A stretch of DNA of 64,000 nt from Ceratodon purpureus. Taxonomy: Eukaryota > Streptophyta > Bryopsida > Pseudoditrichales > Ditrichaceae. The translations under genes were made by a program, and so were the position numbers. Position 1 is the first letter of the stretch. Every line of letters begins with the position of its first letter. The notes under the pieces are model-generated. The model ran no database searches, was not told the origin of the DNA, and worked only from the letters and a program-made list of their open reading frames with translations. Below are positions 47,854-57,653 of this stretch, piece after piece. Location: the NCBI GenBank assembly GCA_014871385.1, contig CM026425.1, positions 15,952,637 through 16,016,636 of the forward strand. Direction: 5' to 3'.

Positions 47854-49144
47854 CAAAAAAACAATATTCATATAAAAACAAATGAGAACTTAAAACATCA
47901 TTACCTTGTAATTTTATTAGTGTTTATAAAAGCATCATCAATAATGTAAAAAATAGTTACCATTAGTGAGATTGTTGGTGAATTCTTTCTTTCTTGCAAA
48001 TTCCTCCAACATTACTTCTTGTATTTTCTCCCTTAGGTTTGAAGTTTGTTTCACAGGAAACCAATTGTGGTTGAAAATCTCATCCAAATTCTGAAAGATT
48101 AGTTTATGAGGAGCATCTTCCAGGAACTTCTTAACATAGAACAACAAGAAGGTGCCGCAATCATATCCATTATCCTGCAAAGGAACCTGTTAATGAGTTA
48201 GGCCCTAATTTCATTGCTTATAAACTAAGAATGATTTCATATTTATCTATAACTATGTTTTAATAGCAATTGAAATAGAGTATTGAAAAAACTTAGAGAT
48301 ACTTACTGATACTCGTTTTTGTAGTATTTCTTTGATTCTTACTTCATAATGTTTATTTGCTCCAAGTGAAACAAGATACCTGTAAATAAAATTTAGTAAT
48401 TTACCACACTATAATTGAAGTACTTTGAAAATCAATACCACCAAACTTTGAAACGTATCACACCTTTGAAATCCATCAACAAACGAAGAGTTTCAATCAA
48501 CAACCTTTCAAGTGTGGCTACTATGCCTAAATGTGTTACAAGAAGCATGGTTTTCAACATACCTTTTAAGAATGTCAAATATAGCATTGCTATCATGACC
48601 TTGTCTCAAAGAATCAAAGTGTAGGATAATTTGTTCTAAAAGGCCCATTTGTCCAGTCTGGATGATTACAAGGCTCCAATGAAAACTATACAAACATGAT
48701 AAAAGAACAAGTTAATCGAAAAATAATTGTTTATAGTTAAACTCTATCAATGAAACCTCTTCAAAGAAAAATTGATAAGATGTTTGCTACTTACTTATCA
48801 TGGATTGGAACAAATAGATAGTTCTTTGAAAATACTTGTACTCCTTTTGTCCACCTTCTCATGTCTTGAAAATCCAAAGAGTCTTTGGCTTTTGTGTAAA
48901 AAAAACAGTTGAAGAAGTACAATTTCTCTTTCCACTCCAAGTCATAGAGTTGCTCATTATAAATGTGCCTAATCACACAAACACATAATGAATATAATGA
49001 ATGATGCAAAACAAATCTCAATAATTTGAAGTTGTAGTTTTTAAATACCTGATGTAAAAATCTATGACTGTATCAGTGAGAAAGTGACCAGGGTCCAAAG
49101 CTTGAATATCATCCAATGACATGTCAAAAGGGCCTAAAAACTCC
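47738..49144 (-). CDS. Ulp1-type (C48) SUMO peptidase domain, 5' end missing
   Basis: Six exons on the minus strand: 49144-49049, 48968-48795, 48685-48563, 48379-48307, 48186-47961 and 47850-47738. All junctions are in phase and give 267 aa of domain and tail. Family marks in order are LDPGHFLTDTVIDFYIR, FVPIHDNFHWSLVII with the catalytic His, LHFDSL with the catalytic Asp, and VPLQDNGYDCGTFLL with the oxyanion Gln and nucleophile Cys. All four active-site residues are therefore present. C48 enzymes mature SUMO or remove it from proteins. No start exon is seen: upstream come a duplicated 23-bp segment, a solo LTR and a pogo transposase. An exon ending at 49241 would join in the right phase. 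It may be a truncated host gene or a transposon-carried peptidase. Confidence 0.75.
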
Positions 49145-49251
49145 CTGTTTCATCCATCCAATGGTTATTGGTTAGTCCCAATGAATCATTACTTAAGCAA
49201 TAAATAATCACTAAGTTTGATATAAAAATAATTTTCTTACAAATAAGAGTA

Positions 49252-49274
49252 CAAAATCTTTGATAAAGGGCCTG
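49252..49274 (+). repeat. 23-bp duplication bracketing the Ulp1 exons (second copy at 47831-47853)
   Basis: CAAAATCTTTGATAAAGG followed by N and CCTG occurs at 47831-47853 and at 49252-49274, in the same orientation with one mismatch in 23. The Ulp1 exons lie between the copies. In the transposase reading both copies encode FIKDF, as expected if one is a duplicate of the other. Confidence 0.85.
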
Positions 49275-49410
49275 TTTGTCTCAATGTCACGGACGTGCCA
49301 TACCGGACTTCATCCACGCCCCACGAGTTTACCGTGGGACCTATACCGATTCCGCAACACGGAAGCTTCTCAAGAGCTTTCCCAAAGAGCGGTGGCTAAG
49401 CGTGCTTAGA

Positions 49411-49690
49411 TGCTATTAGTTTCTAGAAGGTTCTACATGCTTCTACTACTTTCTAGAACCTTCCACTAGTTTTCGGAAGCTTCCACAAGCTTCCTTGTAG
49501 TTCTAGTAGTTTCTAGAAGCTTCTACAAGCTTCCTTATACTTCTAGTAGTTTCCGGAAGCTTCTACAAGCTTCCGGAAGGTTCCATACGGATCCAATTGT
49601 TTCCGGAAGCTTCTACAAGCTTCCGGAAGGTTCCGCTTGACCTTCTTAGATTCCGGAAGCTCCCATAAGCTTCCGGAAGGTCCTATGGAT
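49411..49690 (+). repeat. 10-bp phased repeat array forming heat-shock elements
   Basis: About 28 degenerate 10-bp units (TTCTAGAAGC, TTCTACAAGC, TTCCGGAAGG and similar) run in one unbroken register. Perfect three-unit heat-shock elements TTCnnGAAnnTTC start at 49421, 49451, 49511, 49551, 49571, 49601 and 49621. Further two-unit sites start at 49651 and 49671. All starts are multiples of 10 bp apart, one turn of the helix. Heat-shock factors bind such sites as trimers. The array ends about 50 bp before the TATA box. Confidence 0.9.
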
Positions 49691-49739
49691 GCTTCCCAAG
49701 GTCTCTAGGACCTTTCTTCGGAAGTTTCCTTTAGCCTAG

Positions 49740-49748
49740 TATAAATAG
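49740..49748 (+). promoter_or_regulatory. TATA box of the LTR promoter
   Basis: TATAAATAG lies downstream of the heat-shock-element array and about 35 bp before CTCTCTTCAACACC, a plausible transcription start. The direction is plus strand, so transcription would read antisense to the transposase remnant. Confidence 0.75.
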
Positions 49749-49954
49749 AGAGTCGAGGGCCATTGCTCCTCACTCTCTTCAACACCAGTTGTACATACTC
49801 TTTCAGTTATCAATATCACTTCTAGTTTTCCCACTTCAAGTGTTATTCTGAGTCTTGTGTGAGGAATCCCCTCACTTCTAGTCTATTCTCGTCTCCCTTT
49901 GAGGTATCCCTCAATTTAGTCCCTTGCTCTATCTTAGAGTTGCCGTCCGCAGCA

Positions 49955-51290
49955 CTCAATAGAGAAATCCTTCACATCTCTTGTTTCAAGAATATCTTCA
50001 GTTTTCATGGTTTTTGAATTGATAAAAACTGGACCCGGTCCAATTTTCTTATCCATGGCATGAATATTCAAAGGATAGATCCCTGATTTTCTGAAATCAG
50101 CTTGAATGTCGGAAGCAGAGAGAGCTTCTTTGAGAGCATTACTAGCAAGCTCAGCCAAATATGATCTGTCAAAATTGCCGTTGCTCCATGCTGGGTTCTC
50201 ATCTTTAAACCTCTCCTTCAAAGTGTTAAAATGGGTCTTGAATGATTTAAAAACCGAAACATCAAGTGGCTGCAGTTCATGAGACGTATGGGGTGGTGGA
50301 AGAGCGATGTCTATGCCGTAACTAGATGCTCTAGTCACTACATCCAAAGTAATGTGACTACTATGTCCATCGACTAAAAGAAGATGTTTCTTCTCTAATG
50401 AGACACTCCCGGGCACTGAATCTCTAAAATGCTCTAACCACTCACAGAAAATCGCTTCGTCAATCCAAGTTCCAACCATTTTTTTGTACAACCATCTTGG
50501 CACCTGGTTCGCATCTGATAACAAAATTCTCACGCCTCCTGCTCGCTAAAGAGATGTAGAGATTAGGAATGTTGTGCCCCATAGCATTTATGAAAACTAA
50601 GACGGTCATCCATTGACGGTTGGTAGTATTGACTATTAAAACATTTCTAGACCCTCTAATACCTATCACCTTGATACTGTTATTTGTTTGGGCTGCACTT
50701 AATTCCGATTCGTCTGCATTCCAAATCCTACTTGGAGGATACCTTCCTTCGTTATAGATGGTAGTAAGAAATCTGTAAAAATGATCACATATCTCCTTAG
50801 ACAATCCTTTTGCTCTAGAAGTATCCAAGTCTTCTAGCCTTCGAAGCACCAAATGTGGGTGCTGTTGCTGAAACCAGTACCACCAGCTTCTCCCAGGAAT
50901 CCCCTTGGAAAAAGGAGTAACCCTATCTTCACAAATCAACTTCACTTTTCCTTTCAGAAGAGTTAGTGATACGCATGCAATGAGCCACTGGCTGCCTGGT
51001 TTCACACCACTCGACCAACGATTTTTCTTCTTCTTTACTAAGTATAGTCTCAAGACCAGTCTTTTTAGATTTGACCTTCCCTTATAGCCAAGCCCGAATG
51101 CTTGATTCTGGTATGAAGTAGTATCTTGACGCCTCTCTGATTTTCCTCCTACCAGATTCAATGTCTGCAATAGCAGATCTCATTGCCTCTTCACTCCATA
51201 GACCACGTTTCTTTTTAGTTGCTTTCCCGGCTTTGTTTGAAGAGGTTTTTTGTGGTTCAAGGGTGCTTCGCTTTGTTACGTGTTCGTTTT
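49955..51290 (-). pseudogene. Pogo/Tigger-type DDE transposase, broken
   Basis: Read on the minus strand, pieces of one protein occur in changing frames. First comes a pipsqueak/CENP-B-like helix-turn-helix (EEAMRSAIADIESGRRKIRE, then YYFIPESSIRAWL), followed by an in-frame stop at about 51083. Then come a basic segment and the DDE region: PGRSWWYWFQQQHP, IWNADES with the first Asp, LLVDGHSSH with the second, and PPHTSHELQPLDV. Frame changes are needed near 51080, near 51000 and near 50480, so this copy cannot make a full transposase. The family belongs to the Tc1/mariner superfamily and inserts at TA. Terminal repeats could not be found. The 3' end is cut by the solo LTR; the C-terminal tail probably continues at 47404-47853. 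Confidence 0.85.
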
Positions 51291-51294
51291 TCAC

Positions 51295-53403
51295 ACATGG
51301 ACCACTTCGTATCCTGGTGCAACCCTATTGAGGAAGCTCCGAACCCATTGAATGTCGCATTAGGTTACACACAGGTCCATGGTCCACAACGACATTTCTC
51401 CAGCCTGCCACTCAAACAGGCTTACAATAAGCTCAACTGCCTGATCTCAATGACACAATGTTCAGGCAGTCCAATGCAGACACTTACAACATGTTCCTCC
51501 CATCTTGACCTACAATGCAAAAACTCCGTCAAATCAATGTGGCAACAACATCAATTCTTCTCACGGAAAGGTTTCTACCTGAGAGAACCGAATAATACAA
51601 ATTCCAGTAGCTCCAGCTACCTGCATTGCCAGTTATCCAAAAATTACAATGAACCAACCCTTCGAACTAATGCTACAATCTGGAAGAAACTCCAGTGCAA
51701 GGGATCACCAAAGAAATAAAATCAAACAATCACCAGCTTACCACATTGAATGTCGCATGAGCTTACACAGGTCCATGGAAAGAAACAATGTCTGCTTGCA
51801 AAGAAAGCAAAAATGTCACACACAAACTCTGTCCTCGTTCTCTCTGCCAAAACACCACAACGCCACGACAACTTCTACAACCCTACCTTGCAAGTAAAAC
51901 ACACCTGTAAACTAAAACACACTCCCGAATACAATCTCTCACCCACAACATCAATTCTTACCATATCGTCCACTCCTCCGACCTGGTTGTGATAACTGAC
52001 GCTACAATGGCGTTCGGTGAATAAACACGCTGCCACAAATTTTCGTCCTCTCTTCAAGTCTCCCCGGCAAAAAAACATAAGGAGATTAAAAAACGTGCGC
52101 CAAATTACACTCACTTAGAAATCACTTCCGAAGTAGGTACAAAGGAAGGCGATCACGGAGCAATCCTGTCAAAAACACCCTTAAAAACCTCACAAAGGTT
52201 CATAACACGGTCGATTAAGAGAATGAAGTTAGTGTCGTTAGCTGCTGCAATACTTGATTACACGAAACCCTCGCAAGATGTGATTCTTGTGATTCTCACG
52301 AAGGAGCAGCAGTCTAGCTTACGAATCCTGCCTTCAAGCAGTTCGAGAAGAATCCTCCAACACAAGAAACAAAAGATGCACAAGAAGAAACAAGGCTGGT
52401 CATTCTCCCGCGACTCGGAGCTCTTCACCTGCGACTCATAGAAGATCGGCACTCCAATCCCGACCGCAAGCTCCGCCACTCCCGCAACGGATTTGGAACG
52501 ATGGTGGTGCATCGGCACATGAAGAGACGACGCCATGGCTGGGGCAGAAGGCAAAAAGCAAAAATATCCGACGGCCATACAAGAACCTTGAGATCGGACA
52601 ACGGGGAAAGCAAGCATGCGCAGACATAGGTGCACGCTGCGCAACCATGGGGGTCTGCGCATTAATAGGCGCACTTACCCTAGTGACCCGAATCCTCCAA
52701 ACCCTAAAACCCAGCTCGAAGACGCCACTAGTGGGAGTCACAGTAGACAAATCTCAGGGAATGTCCATTCTCCCGGAATGTTACTTCATCCCAGTAGAAA
52801 TTGCCTTGAGTTACCATTCTCCCACTTCATGGAAGTATGATGAGGTGTCACTCTCTCCTCCAACCTCAATGTCCATTCTCCCGGAAGTGCAAAACTATTC
52901 GACTGTTGAGAGACTTCATGTAAACCGCTGAACAGCATCACTCGAAAGCAAGAGCATGTACAGAACGCCTACATCTTCCTCCTAAAATCAACGCAACCAA
53001 TACATCATGGTGGCATCAACCTCACCTACCTTTGATATAGATCACAAACCTCAAGCGAGCCTGGCGCTGTGGGGCACTTCAGAACAGAAGAATGTGCGTT
53101 GCACATGAGAGATGATCAAACTGCCCTTCCACTTCAATTCATACTTACAAACTGGGTATCTGTGTGAACCTTCAGGTGGTCGCAGTGATTTTGTAACCTT
53201 GCAGAGCACACTGAGATTTCCGGACACAGTGCCACTTGGGTATGCCCCATCTTAGTATTATCCAAAAGACCGGGGCAACGTGTGCCGTCACCGCTTTATC
53301 TGCATTCTGAGAATCACGACACTGCTCAACATCCGACAATTAGTTTGCAGGCTCAAGGAGTTGATCACAGTCCGCTGTTGCTGCTGAATGTGGTGCAATC
53401 ACC
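51295..53403. other. Intergenic between the pogo remnant and pheophytinase
   Basis: It contains a spaced direct repeat (listed separately) and a GC-richer block at 52.2-52.7 kb. In that block a minus-strand frame starting with an ATG at about 52536 (MASSLHVPMHHHRSK) could be a lone first exon, but nothing follows that I can join to it. The last few hundred bases should hold the pheophytinase promoter. No RNA gene seen. Confidence 0.45.
51346..51778 (+). repeat. Direct repeat of about 36 bp
   Basis: CATTGAATGTCGCAT followed by a TTACAC...AGGTCCATGG block occurs at 51346-51382 and again at 51744-51778, differing by two substitutions and a 2-bp gap. The copies are about 400 bp apart, with no coding sequence between them. 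Confidence 0.8.
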
Positions 53404-56400
53404 ATGACTACTCTCCCATCTTTGATTACGCGGTCACCCAGCTCACCGGTGCTTCGTTCCATCGCCGGACATGAGCTTGGTTCTTCGTCTACGGAGGTGA
53501 AGCTTCTTATCTCCTTTAAGCGAGTTCCTGGGAGGGCGTGGAGTTCTGCAAGAGCTGGGAGGGAATTGGGTTGTGGCGGAGCAGGTACTTGGTTGAATCT
53601 CGTTTGCCTGCACGGTGTTTATTCTTTCTGAGTTGTGAGATTGTGGTGTCTGTTTTTTATGGAGTAATCTTACGGACTTTGGAGGCTGTATTGTGAGGCC
53701 GGAGTCTTGTGAGTTTGATTTTAAGGTTAGGGAGTTGATTAGGTCAAGTAGTTGGGTCGTTGTGTGCTTTGTAACGAGGTTATGACGACGTTGGGTCGCT
53801 TGGGGGCGGAGCAGTTAGAGATTTCGGATAGCTCGTTGAATTTTGAGCCCGACACTGCAATGCCCTGAATCGGATTTTCTGTCTGGGCATCTCGCAGAGG
53901 ATTGATGTGATCTCCGTCGTGCAGAGCATGGTAAGGCTCTCGTTGGGCTCGAGTACGAATATGGCGCAGCGGCTCGCTCTTTTGCACGTCAATTCGGAGT
54001 TCAGACGAGACGAGTGCCGAATTGGAGATGCAAGGCTCACTTGGAGAGTGCGGAGGTGGGAGTTGCGGACGAAGCAAACGGTGCGGCCGTGGATCACAGT
54101 GAGCGGGAGGAAAGATTGCTATCGAAGGAACTAAGTGGTGGGCCAAGGGAAATTCGACTGACGAGCGTTCGAGGGCCGGATTTCGATGGAGCCTCCATAT
54201 CCAGCCAGGTCTGGGAGTGGCGCCATCGCTGGAACATCCACTACGAGAGTGCAGGTTCGGACCTTATCCAATTGTGTTCTTCGTGATGTACGGATGGCCT
54301 TCACACATTTCGTCTACCATATATTAAATGTAGGGTTTAAGGGCACAACCCATGTTTACATGAATCAGTGCAGGGATTCATCTTTCATGCTTCATCATTG
54401 TATATTCTATGTAGATCTTTTCCTGCTACAAACACTCATTAACCTCGAAGTTGGCCCTTTCAATTTGGTGCAAGATCCCTCCATGTTCAGAGTATGAGCT
54501 TCAGGCTTCAACAACCATAGTCTCTCTCTTATTGTCTTGCCTTTCTTATGTTTACTTATGGAACCGCACAGGTATGGACAACACCGATGCCCCCGCATTG
54601 CTCCTGCTGCCGGGGTTTGGTGTGGGGTCTTTTCACTACGACCAGCAGCTACGAGACCTCGGGCGAGAGTACAGGGTCTGGGCAATGGACTTTTTGGGGC
54701 AAGGAAAGTCATGGCCATCGCATGACCCGGCACCAGCAGAGGAAGTGATGGAGGAGGTTCTGGAAGGCCAGGCAAATGCGAAGATACGTGATTGGGGTTT
54801 GGGAAAAACCCCGGAGTCTTGGGCGCAGGAGCTCGTGTATTCGGTAGATACATGGCGAGATCAAGTGCATGCTTTCATAGAGAAGGTCAGATACATTAGT
54901 TGTCTGCATATGCTATTCTACACAGTTTGTGACTTCGTGGTTTATCTGTATGTGTTCGTTTAAGTCTTGAATTCTAAACCCTGAACTAGGATTTTATTTT
55001 TTTGGGTTTTTTCTTCTCTTTTGTCAGGTGATCGGCGGACCAGTGTACATTGTAGGGAACTCGCTTGGCGGTTATGTTGGTACCTATTTTGCGGCAACAA
55101 ATCCAGAATTGGTGAAAGGAATAGCATTGCTAAATGCAACTCCGTTTTGGGCTTTCACGCCAAATGCAAGGCGGTATCCTTTGCTTTCCAAGCTCGTTCC
55201 ATGGGGAGGACTTCTTCCGGTTCCTGTCATTGCAAAGGCTATCATCAGAGTTTGGTTAGTTATACACATTTCTTTAGATTCTCAGTCTATATCATAATGG
55301 TTTTTTGTTATAGCATTAATTGGTGAAGTGGCCAGTTTAGTGAGTCTGAGCAGGTTTCTCAACTCAGAGGGTTTATATTTACCAAGTTCGTCTCTTTTGT
55401 TGTTTCAGGTGGGATCTCCTTCGAAATCCGATAACAGTACAAAAAATGATAAAACTCGTGTACGCAGACTGCTCTGTCGTTAACGACAAGCTCGTAGGGC
55501 AAATGTTAGAAGCGACCGATCACCCAGCTGCATTTGCTGCATTTACTTCAATAGTTTTCGCTCCTCGCGCACACACCGACTTCGGCCAAAACTTAATCAG
55601 GTTTGTCCAGAAGAATTGAATTGTCTGAACTTATTTCAGCTAAGTCGAATAAGATAGTTTTCATCAGTCAAATGTGCTAGTACTGTTTCACATACCTGAG
55701 TATCCTTAATAGTTCTGGAGATAGTATAGAGCTTAATTTTATCAACCACCATGAGTTCTTAACTGTATAGAAGAGTTTAGGCCTCCCCACATTCGAGGAA
55801 GACTAACCATCTATGTGTATTGTTTGAAATGGTTAGCTTGAAGGAGACAAGGACACCCATGTGTCTAATATATGGGAAAGAGGATCCCTGGGTAGTGCCA
55901 TTCTGGGGTCAAAGAGCGAAGCAACGTAATCCAGATGCAGTCTACTACGAGCTCAGCCCAGCAGGACATTGTCCTCACCACGAAGCGCCAGAGGTCCTTA
56001 TTTCCAGTCCAGTTACTTCTCTTTCTTTCAATTTTGATTTGCAACAGCACCCCATGGTGGGAGCCGTATTACTAACAGGAGTGTTAAAATGAATTTGGAA
56101 TTGCATTTTGCCAGGTTTACCGTTGAAGCACTTTGCCAATACATTAACACTTTGTTCAAACGTCCCTTCGTTCTATACCAGGCTCACCTTGCTAAGTGTG
56201 GTTTTTTCTATGCTGTTGTCAGGTGGTTAACACACTTGTGCGAAAGTGGGTGGAGAGTGTGCAATCCCAGGGTGCTCTATCACCTCCCTTACTCGATGGT
56301 GAAGTGAATCAGAAACAACTTTATTGGTTCGTGGTTGATAATTTAGGAAAGAGAGTATGTGTTCGCGTAAAAGCCACGCAAGGCTTCTGGAGCAATTTGA

Positions 56401-56480
56401 TAGACAGTATTAGAGAGATATTTTCAAAGCGTTCGCTCCAGTCTCAAGTTATAGAAGCTGCGGAAGAATCGAAAGTTTAG
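53404..56480 (+). CDS. PPH: Pheophytinase (chlorophyll breakdown), 7 exons
   Basis: Exons 53404-53584, 53925-54254, 54572-54885, 55028-55254, 55409-55600, 55837-55993 and 56223-56480, with consistent phases, give 552 aa. The N-terminus is Ser/Arg-rich, like a chloroplast transit peptide. The alpha/beta-hydrolase fold runs from about aa 150 to 490: LLLLPGFGVGSFHYDQQL, RVWAMDFLGQGKSWP, VYIVGNSLGGYVGTYFAA with the nucleophile Ser287, IYGKEDPW with Asp431 and SPAGHCPHHEAPE with His459. The GNSLGGY and LNATPFW segments are particular to pheophytinase. The enzyme removes phytol from pheophytin a in the plastid, giving pheophorbide a. The C-terminal extension (aa 490-552) is less conserved. Convergent with the subtilase gene. 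No defect seen. Confidence 0.93.
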
Positions 56481-57653
56481 CCAGTTGTATCAATATTTTC
56501 ATTTAGAAATTATAAGTGTAAATTAATTCACCACATATATTGAGAGAATCGGCAATTTAGAACTAAAGGAATGCCTACGAGCTCTTTAGAACTTGATTTG
56601 CAACCGACAGCTCAATGTTGCAAATGCCCCCGTATGCACGTGGCTTGTGGCCAGCTATCCTCCAATTATCACTAACATTGTAGTTTCCCATTGTCAGTGC
56701 CAATACCTCCGTCAGGTTGCAACAACCCGGTTAATGCGTTGACACATTGTAAATACCTAAGTTTGGTGAAGAGAGGCAAAAAAAAGTACACAAGGACAAA
56801 ATATTCAAGGAGAGCAGACCTGATATCACAGCCTGAGTAGCAACGGAGTCGCCTAGAAGGAACAGCAGAATGATGTTTTCCGAAGCAGCATCTGCTCCAT
56901 TTTCGCTGAAAGGACTCGTTAAGAGACGATGCCGTCGGGTCTATGGTCCGATCCAGCATCTACGCCATTGCGCTCTTGAGATAACCTCCAAAATGGAACT
57001 CTTCAAGAGCGAAAAAGATAGATAAAAGGCCACAGTGAAATCCAGAAATAGAATATGGAACAAAAAATAAGTCGGAGTGTCAATATCACAAAGAACTTTG
57101 GAAGTTTGAGTACAAATTCTGTGACAAGAGCCGATACTCAATTCACGCAAAAACAAAGCTACCACTATAGAGCAAGCCTCTTCGTATTAGTGAATCATAT
57201 TCAATAATCAATGCATTAAACTGGAAAAGCAGAAGTGCTCCTACTCAATCGCTTCCTCAGAAAAACAAGGACCTGTCTGTCCAAATCAAGCAGAATAGCT
57301 CCCTAGTGAATCTATCTTCTGGTGGTAAATTGCAAATCACTTACAATTAGCTTTCAGTCAGGCATCTACATGAAGATAATCATTCTAACAGGAGTCGTGA
57401 AGAATAGTATTCCTCAAACATACAGACAGTCCTGAACACTCATCACAATCCCACACAATTACCCATTATCGATGTCGCTCAGAATTTAAACGCCACAAAG
57501 TCGGCTCATGTTCATTCCGGAGAAGTCCATACAAGTTGAAAGTACATGAGAAGGATCTTCTATCATTGACATTCGCAGATGCTATTGATCAGCTCTTCGA
57601 GCCACTCTAATTTGCTGCTATGTACGAACTATATTACGTAGCTAGTTAGAGGA
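56481..57653. other. Intergenic between convergent pheophytinase and subtilase genes
   Basis: 1.2 kb with both 3' untranslated regions. Minus-strand frames of 74-95 codons at 56.7-57.2 kb have no domain and lack support as genes. Confidence 0.5.

Larger units (their letters stand above)
49285..49954 (+). mobile_element. Solo LTR of a retrotransposon, 670 bp
   Basis: The segment starts TGTCACGG and ends GCAGCA (TG...CA) and is flanked directly by CTCAA at 49280-49284 and 49955-49959, a perfect 5-bp target duplication. It contains a TATA box and no coding sequence, and no second LTR or internal region adjoins it. It is thus a solo LTR left by recombination between the two LTRs of a full element. 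The size suits a Copia-type element, but the family cannot be fixed without internal sequence. It sits at the 3' end of the pogo transposase frame. Upstream of the TATA box is a 10-bp repeat array made of heat-shock elements. Confidence 0.9.

Noticed and set aside
49411-49690. CRISPR-like spaced repeats
   Set aside because: The units are contiguous degenerate 10-mers without unique spacers, in a plant LTR.
51290-51300. Terminal inverted repeats of the pogo element
   Set aside because: I compared the flanks of 51.3 kb and 47.4 kb and found no convincing inverted pair or TA-flanked ends, so no element borders are given.
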